Positions 1 to 10,044 of a stretch of 64,000 bases of DNA are shown piece by piece. Made by a program: the position numbers and the translations under genes. The stretch covers positions 2,356,001 to 2,420,000 of the forward strand of contig OZ316891.1 of assembly GCA_973895155.1 (NCBI GenBank). The letters run 5' to 3'. The first letter of the stretch is position 1; the number at the start of each line of letters is the position of its first letter. The stretch comes from Marsupella aquatica. Its lineage: Eukaryota > Marchantiophyta. The notes below the pieces were generated by a model that worked only from the letters and a program-made list of their open reading frames with translations, did no database searches and was not told where the DNA came from.

Positions 1-1298
1 CCAACACGCCAAAGCATCGAAGTCAGAACTCACTAAGGTAGTAAGGTGTCACTCATTCCCTGGTCAATTTCCAGCATTAGTTCACGAATTCCTATACTAA
101 AATCTCATAATTCTGTTGGGAGAGCGTAGGAATGTCAATTGGTCTAAATTCGACGGTTTGACGCATTGCCATTCCGGAAACTTCATTTTGCAACCATTAT
201 CCGTTAGTACAGCACTGCCGACATTATTTTCACCAAATTCTCCGGATAATCCCGTCCACGAAAATTAGGGAGAACAGTTCCGCCCGCAAGCTTTGAGAAC
301 ACGTCGACGAGATTTGGAGAAGTTTTCAATTCACTCCAGAGTATTCAGATAATTTCTGCCTTCGAGTGCTCAAAATTAACCCCCGACTTTGATTTGACAG
401 GTTCTCCAGATTCTCGCATCGATATTAGGGAGACTGGTTTCGCATGCAAGCTTCGAAGGCACGGAAGCGATTTAGAAAAGTTTCTCGACTTAGTCCACAC
501 TAGTCAGATGATTGCGGCCTTCAATAGCTGAAAATCAGCTACCGATTGTAATGTGACAAGACAGTTCCTCCAGTGAGTTCTCCAGTTTTCCTCAACGAAC
601 AGGTCTCGCTTTGAAGGGACGAAGAGGTTTGAAGAAGTTTCAACGTTTACCAGAGTACTGAATGATTGCAGCCTTCCAGAGCTCAAACCAACCATGAAAA
701 CAAGTCGGTTACTAGTAAGGAGAGCCCTCCACGGCACTCGTCAGAGTGATTCGGTCTAGCGGAAGGTTGACGTGATCAAAAATCGAAACCCTTCACGATA
801 ACCCTGTGTGGCAGTCTACCGGATCGCCTGTGTGCTAATATTGAAAAGGCTATTATTGGAGTGCAGTTAAGAAAGCTTTTAACTTGTGCTTGCAACTCGT
901 ATCCTCAATCTCGATCACCGAACGAATCGATTTTCATTGCATTTGAAGTGCAAACAAGTGACACAGTCTGACCTGCACGAAATTGATTCAGATCACACGA
1001 ACCTTTAGTCTTCATTGTGATCGGTGGTGAAGAAACGAAGTTTGCCATAGTTACTCTTTTATTAACGAGATCAATATGGTACACTGTCAACTAATTTCAT
1101 AAACTTAACACAATTACTATATTTGAACATCTGCAAGTACAAATTTCACATGCATGCTTGTAGAAATCGCGCACATGTGTGCTCGTTGCAGTTGCATACA
1201 ACTCGCGCATGTGTGCTCCTAATTGCACAGCTCGAGATAGGATGTATATCTGTGAACTTTGGCATCAAGAAAATGGCCTGGTGATCATAATTCTTGGA
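1..1298. other. Intergenic DNA left of the HdeD-like gene
   Basis: No gene can be supported here. The reading frames are short and resemble no family I recognise. The only structure is a diverged tandem repeat at about 252-702 (listed separately) and a small repeat of a GCRCATGTGTGCTC motif near 1168-1220. The stretch lies downstream of the minus-strand gene that ends at 1299, so the part nearest 1299 may hold that gene's 3' untranslated region. Confidence 0.6.
252..702. repeat. Degenerate tandem repeat, about 3 copies of about 160-175 bp
   Basis: Three successive blocks share the same order of words: ATTAGGGAGA, then a GCAAGCTT-like word, then GAGATTTGGAGAAGTTT-like, CAGAGTA-like, a GATTGCGGCCTTC-like word and GTTCTCCAG. 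Copy one starts near 252, copy two near 414 and a shortened copy three near 590. The ATTAGGG word recurs at 264 and 423, giving a period of about 160. The copies are strongly diverged, so this is an old array. No coding function is visible. Confidence 0.5.
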
Positions 1299-2015
1299 TC
1301 AGACATTGAGAGCAGCAGCAGGGGGTCCACGGCCCCCCATCAAAGGTTCATGACCGGCGTCGAAATCCGACACTGCCCGGTGACCTCTGCCGAGATACGC
1401 CATGCAGGAAATCGTAAGCAACGCCAGTCCCGTTCCGGTGAGATCCGCTCCGAAGAAAATCGCAATTAGTCCGTACCCAAACCTGTTGCCGATGAGGAGA
1501 GCAACGGCGGACAGAGCAATGGACGCCAGTCCACTCACCAGCACGGCAGGCCAGGTCGTCACGGAGCTTACTTGGCAGGACATCAGCACTTTGATGACAC
1601 CGTGAGCCAAAAACCACGCGGCGAAGAGGAAGGTGAACCTCTTGTTCGCCTCAGCAGGTTGCAGAAGGATGAACAAACCAGACGCCATATGTATAGCACC
1701 GAGCAACAGAAACGAGGTCGTCCCGGGCGCGCCGCAGATCAGGATGAACTGCAAGAGCGTGATGGCGCCACCGAGCACCAGCAGCCATGCCAACAGGGAC
1801 AGAACCTCGACTCCGAACAACAGCGGAAACACAATGGCAATCACTCCCACCACTGCGAATACCAATCCGTAAACCGTGTAGTACAACGTAAGCCTCTCCA
1901 AGTGCTCTTCAGCCACTTCTCCTGTCAAAGGTCGAATCGGAATGCTGAGGTAGTAAGTCCTTCCTCCGGGATACCCCGGATACGACTTCTTTGCCCGTTC
2001 ATTATTGTCCGCCAT
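1299..2015 (-). CDS. HdeD/DUF308 family six-helix membrane protein
   Basis: This single-exon gene encodes 238 residues from a clear ATG at 2013-2015. The protein is a polytopic membrane protein with six hydrophobic segments at about residues 47-68, 70-94, 101-119, 128-146, 157-176 and 181-204. They form pairs of short helices with G-rich turns, the pattern of the HdeD/DUF308 short-repeat family. The N-terminus (1-45) is polar with a Tyr/Pro/Gly patch. The C-terminal tail (206-238) is polar, Gly/Pro-rich and probably cytosolic. In bacteria HdeD is linked to acid resistance at high cell density; the plant role is unknown. An A/T-rich TATAAT-like word lies on the coding strand about 200 bp upstream (plus 2215-2220). 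No introns are visible, unlike most other protein genes in the window, which is compatible with a transferred origin but does not prove it. Confidence 0.8.
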   Translation of the reverse strand: MADNNERAKKSYPGYPGGRTYYLSIPIRPLTGEVAEEHLERLTLYYTVYGLVFAVVGVIAIVFPLLFGVEVLSLLAWLLVLGGAITLLQFILICGAPGTTSFLLLGAIHMASGLFILLQPAEANKRFTFLFAAWFLAHGVIKVLMSCQVSSVTTWPAVLVSGLASIALSAVALLIGNRFGYGLIAIFFGADLTGTGLALLTISCMAYLGRGHRAVSDFDAGHEPLMGGRGPPAAALNV

Positions 2016-3201
2016 TTCGCTCCACCGAACTTCTGAAACCCTCGTACCAAGTCTGCTCGACGGATTGAAAATCTAGACCCGACACATGAAAATTGGGACT
2101 CCTGCTTCTCAATCCCTAGTCGGTGCCAAGCTCCACTCTCCACATCTACACTGTCGTCGATCTCTATGTACAACCGCGGCACCAGATGTGTCCTCGAGTG
2201 ATTATGTGAAGCAAATTATAACCTCGTCAATGTACACAGGGAGGGGGAACTATGCGGAGCCACCATGCATTATACGGTTGCTGTCTCCAACACCATCGAT
2301 ACGGAGCGGACAGGGGGGAAGCTTTGCGCCATCCTACGTCTCGAGTCGACATGCTGTGCTGGAGCTGCGCGAGCCATGTGTCACGGAGCATGCCCGTCTA
2401 ATCCATTTGTTCGGCTCCTATCGAACTCGAAACTTTTTGTGTCGATTTGGTGTCCATGACAGGTGTTGAGCGAAAGTGCCACATTGGCAACACACCTGTT
2501 CAGACAACTCGAGGGCAACAGGGCAAAAGGCCCACACTGACCATACCATGCTGCCGTCCACTAACTATCACTTCTTACTATACCAGTCTCGTGACCAAAA
2601 GCTTTGTGGTCAGAATAGATTGAACTAATATCTAGAGTTACTAACGCCTAGAGATAATAAGTAATACTTTTGAATCAATATCTAGAATTCGTGAGGTATT
2701 GACAACAATATATAATCTCACGAATTGTATTTGGCCCCGTCACAATTTGGGGTGAATTAAGGTTCTAACCAACCATCAACTTCTACATGTTAGACCAGGT
2801 GTTGAAATTGTGCAAATCCTTTGAAGGGTGGCTTTACCACAAGTCACCAAAAATTCTTATTTCTACTTTGTGCACTGCACTGGAGATTTTATGCGCAGTG
2901 AAAGAAAGAGTAGGATTTAGAGAGAAGAAGAAAGGTCAAGCATTGAGTGACAAGAGAATGCAATTGAAATGGAAGCTACTGTAGATGCGTGGACTGAAGA
3001 TGCGTGGACTGATGAGGAGATGGAAATTCCGAGTGGGATGGTACTTGTGTCAAGGAAGAGCTTATATGCTGTGTGCAGCTCTGGATGTGCAATTCATTCG
3101 TCACTATCTTTGCCCCATGACTGAAGCAACTGTGCAGACCAAGGAAGAACAAGGATTTGCCACTTCAAGTATCAGCAAATCTAACAATCAGAATTCCTCT
3201 C

Positions 3202-3348
3202 CATAAGATGGTTCCTTGGGGAACTTATTTCCTCTTATTTTCCTCCTAGCCATCATGCACAATAACTTATAAGAATTATATAAGAGCATAAGGAACCATC
3301 TTATGAGTCTCCACTTATTTTCCTCCGAGCCATCATGCACAAATAAGT
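3202..3348. repeat. Small inverted repeat with overlapping direct repeat
   Basis: A perfect 16-bp inverted repeat joins 3202-3217 (CATAAGATGGTTCCTT) and 3290-3305. Overlapping it, a roughly 37-bp word containing CCTCC(T/G)AGCCATCATGCACA occurs at about 3225-3262 and again at 3312-3348. The arrangement looks like a small MITE-type or rearranged element about 100 bp to the left of the copia insertion. It has no coding capacity. Confidence 0.5.
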
Positions 3349-3437
3349 ACAATGTTTTTTTATTGGGTTCAGCAAAAGACTTATAGATTTTTGTGGAAGC
3401 ACATAAGGGGTCTTTAAATCCAATTTCTGAGGATTTG

Positions 3438-3442
3438 AGGTA
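3438..3442. repeat. Left target-site duplication of copia element (AGGTA)
   Basis: AGGTA directly precedes the TGTTAG start of the left LTR and is repeated exactly at 10474-10478 after the right LTR. A 5-bp duplication is the normal size for Ty1/copia integration and fixes the element's boundaries. Confidence 0.9.
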
Positions 3443-3771
3443 TGTTAGATATTGCTCTAGTCTTGTAACTCATGAGCTAACTCGGGTTAGGACTTAGCTA
3501 ATGTTAGCGGTAATGCTGTTGTGAATATAGCCAGGGCTGATGCCAGACCTTGGTGAAACTTAGGCTCATTATTACGGAGCTAGTTGAGAGATAGGGAGAG
3601 CTTGTGCTGTGGATACTTGGTATGGCCGTTCAGCCTAGAGTGCAGTAAAGCTCTTGTGTGTTCCCGTGGATTTAGCCTCATGTGGAGGTGAACCACGTAT
3701 CTCTCTGTGTCGACTCTTGTGCGTTGGATGGTTCATGGGCTTGCCGCTGCGATTGTCATCTATGCTCAACA
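3443..3771 (+). repeat. Left (5') LTR, 329 bp
   Basis: It begins TGTTAGATATTG and ends GCTCAACA. It is about 100 bp shorter than the right LTR. The missing sequence lies near its start, between short direct repeats that survive in the right LTR (AGATATTG, GCTCTA and CTAAC). This is the signature of microhomology deletion after insertion. The lost stretch may have carried promoter sequence, since the U3 region sits there. Confidence 0.9.
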
Positions 3772-3790
3772 AATGGTATCAGAGCATGCC
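3772..3790 (+). other. Primer binding site (tRNA-iMet)
   Basis: TGGTATCAGAGC begins at 3774, two bases after the left LTR. It complements the 3' end of plant initiator methionine tRNA, the standard primer of plant copia elements. Confidence 0.9.
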
Positions 3791-5373
3791 TGGGAAGTGA
3801 CAAGATTTTTTCATGACGGGTTTTCCAGCGTTCATTGTCGGTGATACATTCGGAGTTTTGTCGCATGAAACTCAAATATGTGTGGCTGAGTGGATAGGTT
3901 AGTGAGAGGGCTTTCTAAAGGTGGTTAGAACTCGCTGATCGGTATCCGTGGTGTGGTGGAATCAAAGTTTGCGTCGTTCAGGTTTTATTCGTGTTCGACG
4001 GGTTTTTCGAGGGAGAGACCAGAGTTCGCATTTTTCAACGGTGTGAGTTGTGCGGTGTGGGAGGTGTTGCATGTTGTAGCTCAAGTTGAAGGTTGAAGCG
4101 AGCTGGTCGTTTTGGTAGCTGAGTTGCTGTTGAGTTGTTACTGAGTGAATCGTGATGAGAGAAGGAGGCGTTCAGGTTTTTTCACAAGCTATGGATCTTG
4201 TTCCCATCTGAATCGGGTTTCTCTTTGTGTCGTCTGACTCGGTGGAAGAAACGCAAAGTGCTACGGCTCAATGGTTTGATCCCGGCGAGGCGGTCATTTT
4301 GAGCTCGGGATTGGCACTTGACGCGGAGTGAAGTCGTCACGGCGGAAGTTATTACTCTGCTGGAGCTGCAGACTAAGCTGGTGCAATTCGGCAACTTCTC
4401 CCGTCGGCGGCGTTCACTTTTCTTGTTTAAAACGGCGGCTAATAAGGTGAGTAATCGGCATTTTTTGCTTTAGGGTAAAAATCTCATTTTAAGGGGGTCA
4501 TTTGGGCCTTGTGTGTGTATGTATACACACACCTTGCCCCCCCCTCATACTCCCCTGATACTCCCCCATTTTCTCCCCCCGTCTCCTGCTTTGGCTGCCT
4601 CACGCAGCGCCGGCCGGAGCTTTACGCGCGACCGTGCGTTCGCTGGGGGCTGGTTGCACCCTCCGGCCGGCACTGCCTTTCCCTGCCCCTTCGCAACCGC
4701 CTCCTACCGGCGCCCCTCCCCGGCACACGGCGTCGTTTCACCCACACCCCGGCCCTGTATCTAGCTACGTATGCAGCCAAAGCTGCTACGGCGCGCCTCT
4801 CATACACCCCCTGCACGCATACCTTCGGCCCCATACGGGGTATTATTGTGAACTAAGGAGCTTAAGGACCCCCCTTAGCCCCCTTTTTTCTTGTTTTTTC
4901 TTCTCTTTGATGTTTCATCTTGTGCCGGGACCTGCCGCCCTCCGTTTTAACCGCTCCGACAAGGAGAACGGCCCCTTATGAGACCTGTCGGACTGTGCGG
5001 GTATTCCTGAAAAATAGAGAGTTGTTTTTTTGGCCATCCGACAAAGATTCCACGCGCCAAACGGTAACTATTTTGGTTCTTTTTTGGCGAGGTCGTAGCC
5101 ATTGGAGTTAGCAACGCGGCGCACCAATCAAATAGCGATTCCAATGATGGGTTATACTTGTGTATTTTGGTTATTCCCTAAGGTGGTCAAAACAGGGGAG
5201 TTTCCCAAGGTTTTACCCACCCCGATCGAAATTTGAATAACTTTTGTGTCGAATTTTGATTTTGACTTCGGCTTTCAGTATTGGACTCCTAGCTTTGTGG
5301 GCTACGTGGCGATGTTAAGTTTTGAGTTTTATGAGAAGTTTTAAAAAAAAACTTTTTTTTGTGATTGTTTCAT
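3789..5373 (+). other. Long untranslated leader of the copia element
   Basis: About 1.6 kb separate the primer site from the first plausible gag ATG at 5374, longer than usual for copia. From about 4500 to 4850 the composition changes sharply to C-rich, pyrimidine-biased DNA. This block is opened by a perfect 10-bp hairpin (4511-4520 with 4523-4532, GTGTGTGTAT stem) and loosely bracketed by TAAGGGGGTC at 4490-4499 and an inverted near-match at 4867-4878. The C-rich block may be a separate insertion in the leader. No gene is supported in it. Confidence 0.5.
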
Positions 5374-6400
5374 ATGAGTGACTTAGAGAATACTGGAAGA
5401 ATTGGTGTCGGTGGAGCTTTAGGATCACAAAGATTAGACAAAGAGTCTAAGGAGGAGCTGCTACCGTTTGAGGAGGAATAAGTAGCACTGGTACGATCAC
5501 CGGTGCGGCGTGCAGTGGAGGAAGTTGTACTACTAACAGAGCTGTCGGTAGTGGGAAAGAAGAGGGAGATGGCTAGATTTGAAGGAGTGAAGTTTGAAGT
5601 GGAGAAGTACGATGGTCGTACTAATTACTTGTTGTGGTAGAAGCAAGTGAAGGGTGTTCTTTGGGCCATGGGCTTAGCTCATCCGCTTTCTTTGCGAGAG
5701 CAGTATGATGGAGAGGAGAAGATTTTTGTGAAGCAGAGGAGACAGGAGCTACAGGGATTGTTGTCAATGCAATGATGCTATACCTCAAGCCGCATATCAT
5801 CAAAAAACTGGATGATTGTGACGACTGTGCATCACTCTTCAAGGCCCTAAGAGAGAAGTACTATCGGGAAGCTAGATGCGTCAGACCGGTTATACAAGAA
5901 GTCTCTCTTGATGAGCCTTAGGCTCAAGGAAAGGAGCAAGCTGCAGGATCACCTGGATGAATTTGACAGTCTAGCGGTGGATCTATCAAACCTGGGTAAG
6001 GGAGTTGAAGATGAGGATAAGGCCTTGCTTCTGCTAAGCTCCTTACCGCCATCTTATCAGGACTTGAAACAGGTTCCCTTGTACAGAGATGTGAAGTCCA
6101 TTTTGTATGATGAGGTGGTGAGCTCATTATTGTCTAATGATGCTCAGAAGAAGCTGGGTCAAGCACAAACAGCATCTTCTTCTGGCACTGCGTTGAATGT
6201 GAACAGTGGAAGACCAACGTAGTGCACGAATGGACAGAATAGATTTAGATCTACATCACGGGGAGATCAAAATCCAGAGGGAAATCGCAAGAGAGGAAGT
6301 CTCTTGCATGTTGGAGATGTGGCAAGCCTGGCCACATGAAAAGGGATTGTCGAGTAAAAGACCCTATCGCATCAGCTAATGCGGCATCAAGCGCACATGA
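5374..6400 (+). pseudogene. Copia gag remnant with CCHC zinc knuckle
   Basis: Coding starts at ATG 5374 but meets a stop near 5480. Recognisable gag sequence (EKYDGRTNYLLW) follows near 5600, broken by another stop. The best open piece, 5908-6222, carries the UBN2-type helical gag region (KLQDHLDEFDSLAVDL, then LLLSSLPPSYQ). A nucleic-acid-binding knuckle CWRCGKPGHMKRDC (CX2CX4HX4C) lies at 6309-6350 in another frame. The intact family protein would form the virus-like particle and bind element RNA. Several stops and shifts make this copy non-functional. Confidence 0.85.
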
Positions 6401-6475
6401 GGTAGATTTACTCGATGATGATGACATATTGTGATGCCAAGGTTATGTTCTCAACGTAGTGTCAAATCCAGGTAG

Positions 6476-7980
6476 TGATGATTGGATTCTAGATAGTGCA
6501 TGTACTTTTCACATTTGCTCTAGGAGAGATTTTTTTTCAGTTCTTACACGGTTTCCAACGGTTCAGTGTTGATGGGAAATGGAATCTCATGTCAAGTAGT
6601 TGGACTTGGATCTGTTAGATTTCAGATGTTTGATGATGTTGTGAGAACGTTGAGGAATATGAGACATATTCCCAACATGATGAAAATCACAAAGTAGTTG
6701 GACTTGGATCTGTTAGATTTCAGATGTTTGATGATGTTGTGAGAACGTTGAGGAATATGAGACATATTCCCAACATGATAAAAATCACATTTCACTTGGA
6801 GTTTTAAAAGCAAATGACCATTGGTGGAGTTCTGCTAATGGTGTCCTTCAGGTTTCAATTGGTACTAAAGTTGTATGGAAGGGAAAGAGACATAAAAATC
6901 TATACGTTTTGGAGGGCAATGTAGTCTGTGATGAAGCCAATGTAACCTTATCTCATGAGGAGACGACCGGCCCGGCTGTGGCACTTCCGTTTGGGCCACA
7001 TGAGTGAAAAAGGTTTGGTTGTTCTTCAGAAAAATGAATTACTTTCTAATTTGCAATCTTGTAAGTTGGAATTCTGTGAGCATTGTGTGCTTGGGAAGTA
7101 GCACAGGAAACCCTTCGGAGTTGGAACTCACACCAGCAAGGAGGTACTTGAGTATGTACATAGTGATGTGTGGGGACGAGACCCTACTCCCTCACACTCT
7201 GGACGATTATACTATGTCACGTTCATAGAAAATTACTCAAGGTAACTATATGTGGATATACTTTCTACACAATAAGTTTGATATTTTTGCCACTTTTAAG
7301 GAGTGGATAGCCCAAGTTGAGAATCAGACTGCTAATAAGGTGAGATATCTTCGATCGAATAACGGCGGTGAATATAGTTCCGTGGAATTTGGAACGTATT
7401 GTAAGGAGCAGAGGATTACTCGCCATCTCACAACAAGTTATACTCCTCAGCAGAATGGTGTTTTTGAGAGACTCAACCGAACACTATTGGACTGCTCGAG
7501 GAGTATGTGAGTCAATCATGCTTACCAGATGAGTTTTGGGCTGAAGCTATCAACACTACAGCTTATTTGGTAAATTTTTCTCCATCCAGTTCTATTGGAT
7601 TCAAGACGCCATTTGAAATGAGGTACGGGCGTCCAACAGATTACTCACATCTGAGGATTTTTGGATGTGATGCTTATGTGCTTACACCTTCCCAGCTTCG
7701 ATCCAAGCTGGAGTCCAAGTTAAAGAAGTGCATTTTCCTTGGCTATCAGAAAGGTGTGAAGGGTTATAGGTTATGGGATCCAGTAACCTGTAAGCTAATT
7801 GTCAGTAGAGATGTGTCATTTAATGAGTCCAGATCATCAAAGGAGAGGGACAGTTCTCAGGACTCCCATACTGACAAGGGGAAATCTCCCATCCCGGACC
7901 GGGTTGAGGGGGAGATTAGTCATGATGATGTTCATGACAGGAGAGATGGAGAAGCTCCGGACATGGAGCTGGTCCTATGA
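6476..7980 (+). pseudogene. Copia protease and integrase remnant
   Basis: The aspartic protease active site is visible as WILDSACTFHIC at about 6483-6518. A 98-bp tandem duplication (6596-6791) shifts the frame just after it. The GAG-pre-integrase HHCC region (LWHFRLGHMSEKGL, then CEHCVLGK) spans about 6970-7110 and ends at a stop. The integrase core continues at about 7150-7510 with HSDVWG, LRSNNGGEY and NGVFERLNRT, and its C-terminal part (PFEMRYGRPTDYSHLRIFGC) is open at 7507-7980. In the DDE triad the second Asp, normally in the SDNGGEY context, is Asn here. Together with the stops this makes it inactive. Confidence 0.88.
6596..6791 (+). repeat. 98-bp tandem duplication inside pol
   Basis: The unit starting GTAGTTGGACTTGG at 6596 is repeated from 6694 with almost no change (a GATG to GATA difference near the end). 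Ninety-eight is not a multiple of three, so the duplication breaks the polyprotein frame. The near identity of the copies shows it arose after most other decay, or was homogenised. Confidence 0.9.
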
Positions 7981-9835
7981 TGGAACAAGAGATTGTTGTT
8001 GGGGTACCTCAAATTCAGCCAATAGCAATAGTAGATCAGCCTGAATCATTTACTAGAAGAACTTCCAATCGTTCTAGTAGAGCTCCTACCAGGTATGGTC
8101 AATGGGCAGACTCATCTAAGCTAGATGATATTGACAATGCACTTGATGATGATATGGCTTTGATCTTGGAAGAAGGAGAGCCTTCTTCATATAGTGAGGC
8201 TTGTGCTTCAAAGCAAAAGCATGAGTGGAATGCAGCAATGCAGAGGGAGTTGCAATCTTTGAGTGACAACAAGACATGGGAGCTCGTGGAGCTTCCAAGA
8301 GGTCAGCAAGTGGTGGACAGCAAGTGGATTTACAAGTTGAAGGACAGTCCTTCAGAGGGTGGAGACAAGATCTTCAAGGCAAGGCTTGTTGCCAAGGGAT
8401 TCACTTAGGAGAAATGAGTGGATTACAATGAGGTTTTTTCACCGGTGGCTAAGTATTCCACAATTTGGATCTTGTGTCAGCTTGTTGTGTTTTTTGGTCT
8501 GGTGATGGATCAGATGGATGTTGTTACTGCTTTTCTCTATGGCAACTTGGAAGAGATGATCTTCATGAGACAGCCAGTAGGCTTTAATTATGAAGAAGGG
8601 CCGAGAGAACTTAGTTTGCAGATTGCTCAAGTCCTTGTATGGATTGAAGCAATGTTCCACTGTGCAGATTGCTCAAGTCCTTGTATGGATTGAAGCAATG
8701 TTCCACTGTGCAGATTGCTCAAGTCCTTGTATGGATTGAAGCAATCTCCCAGACAATGGAACAAGCGGTTTGATGATTTCATGCTTGCTCAAGGTTTTAC
8801 AAGGATGATGTATGATCCTTGTCAGTCAAGAATGATGTGTTTGGTTTCATCATTCTGGTTATCTATGTGGATGACATGTTGATTGTGGCTAAAGATCAAT
8901 CTGAGGTTGACAAACTCAAGGCAAAATTGAGTTCTGAATTTAGGATGAAGGATCTTGGTATGGCCAAGAGGATCTTAGGGATGGAGATTTTTAGGAGCTC
9001 TGATACTGGACAGTTGTGCTTGAATCAAGGCAAGTATGCGAGGAAGGTACTTTCACGATTCAACATGGAAAGTTGTAAGCTAGTGAGTATTCTTTTAGCT
9101 TCACATTTCAAGTTATCATCGGATTTCTCTCCTACACACCCGCCTATAGATGCTGTGGAGAAAGGTTTGATGACTAAGATTCCTTATGAGAAGGCAGTAG
9201 GCAGTGTGATGTATTTGATGACTTGTACTAGGCCTGATTTGGCCCAAGCGATGGGCAAGATTAGCAGATTCATGTCAAATCCAGGGAAGGTACATTGGGA
9301 AGTTGTGTAATGGATTCATAGGTATCTGAAGGGTACACAGGACTATGGATTACTATTTGATGCCAGATCAGATAGAACGTTAGTTAACTATGTAGATTCT
9401 GACAATGGAGACTGTCTGGATACAAGGAGGTCTTAAACTGGGTTTGTATTTACTCTTGGAGGAGGATGTATTAGTTGGAAATCTACCTTGCAGAAATGTA
9501 TATCTCAGTCTATTACAGAAGCAGAGTATGTTGCAGCAAAAGAAGCAGCAAAGGAAGAAATTTGGTTGGACAAGTTGATCGCGAAGATGGGTTTAGAGCA
9601 TGGCAAAATGTCTCTAAATTGTGATAGTCAGAGTGCTCTTCACTTGGCTGCTAACCAGCTGATGGATAGCAGGGTGAAGCACATTGATATTAGGTACCAT
9701 TTTATCAGGCAAGCAGTGTCTGATAAAACTTTTGAGCTAGTCAAGATTGATGGAAAGGTCAATCCCGTTGATGCCTTTACCAAAGTGATTCCTTTGGAGA
9801 GTTTCTCAAGACACCGTGCTACTTTGCAGGTTTGA
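7977..9835 (+). pseudogene. Copia reverse transcriptase and RNase H remnant
   Basis: The RT begins around 8190 with EWNAAMQRELQSL and WELVELPRG and continues through VDSKWIYKLK. A stop at about 8406 interrupts it. The region MDVVTAFLYGNLEE follows at about 8514. A 46-bp unit is then triplicated (8619-8745) within the CRLLKSLYGLKQ motif, shifting the frame. The catalytic box is intact as YVDDM at about 8864-8878. RNase H spans about 9440-9835 with SITEAEYVAAKEA and NCDSQSALHLA, preceded by a stop at 9434-9436 (RRS*TGF). The family role is copying element RNA into cDNA; this copy cannot make the full enzyme. Confidence 0.9.
8619..8745 (+). repeat. 46-bp unit repeated 2.8 times inside RT
   Basis: The unit starting CAGATTGCTCAAGTCC occurs at 8619, 8665 and, truncated, at 8711. 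It covers the conserved RT motif KSLYGLKQ. Two extra copies add 92 bp and disrupt the frame. The copies are identical over their shared length, which points to slippage or unequal repair rather than ancient structure. Confidence 0.92.
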
Positions 9836-10030
9836 CAATTGTAGTGCAAGTAGAGTTATTTAGCAACGTGTGACTATTTGTATATGGATTATTCATTCCA
9901 GTTTGGCTACGGCTTAGTTCTAGTTAACCCTTAGTTAACCCTTGTGGTTTGTAGGGGAAAACTCGTTTAGGTGATTGTCTAGAACTTCCCATTGAGGATT
10001 CCATATGGTTGCAATTAGTCCAGTCCCCAA

Positions 10031-10044
10031 AACAAGGGGGAGTT
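10031..10044 (+). other. Polypurine tract of the copia element
   Basis: AACAAGGGGGAG precedes the right LTR by two bases. A purine-rich run at this position primes plus-strand cDNA synthesis in LTR retrotransposons. Confidence 0.85.

Larger units (their letters stand above)
2016..3442. other. Intergenic DNA between HdeD-like gene and copia element
   Basis: This holds the 5' flank of the minus-strand HdeD-like gene and then AT-rich DNA. Two short open stretches at about 2787-3206 (plus) follow each other in frame across a stop near 2982 and resemble a decayed coding remnant, but I recognise no domain. A 14-bp word, GATGCGTGGACTGA, is duplicated at about 2984-3012. The inverted and direct repeats at 3202-3348 are listed separately. 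Confidence 0.4.

Noticed and set aside
2787-3206. Two successive plus-strand frames left of the copia element
   Set aside because: They are separated by an in-frame stop and have no recognisable transposase or other motif. Noted only as a possible remnant.
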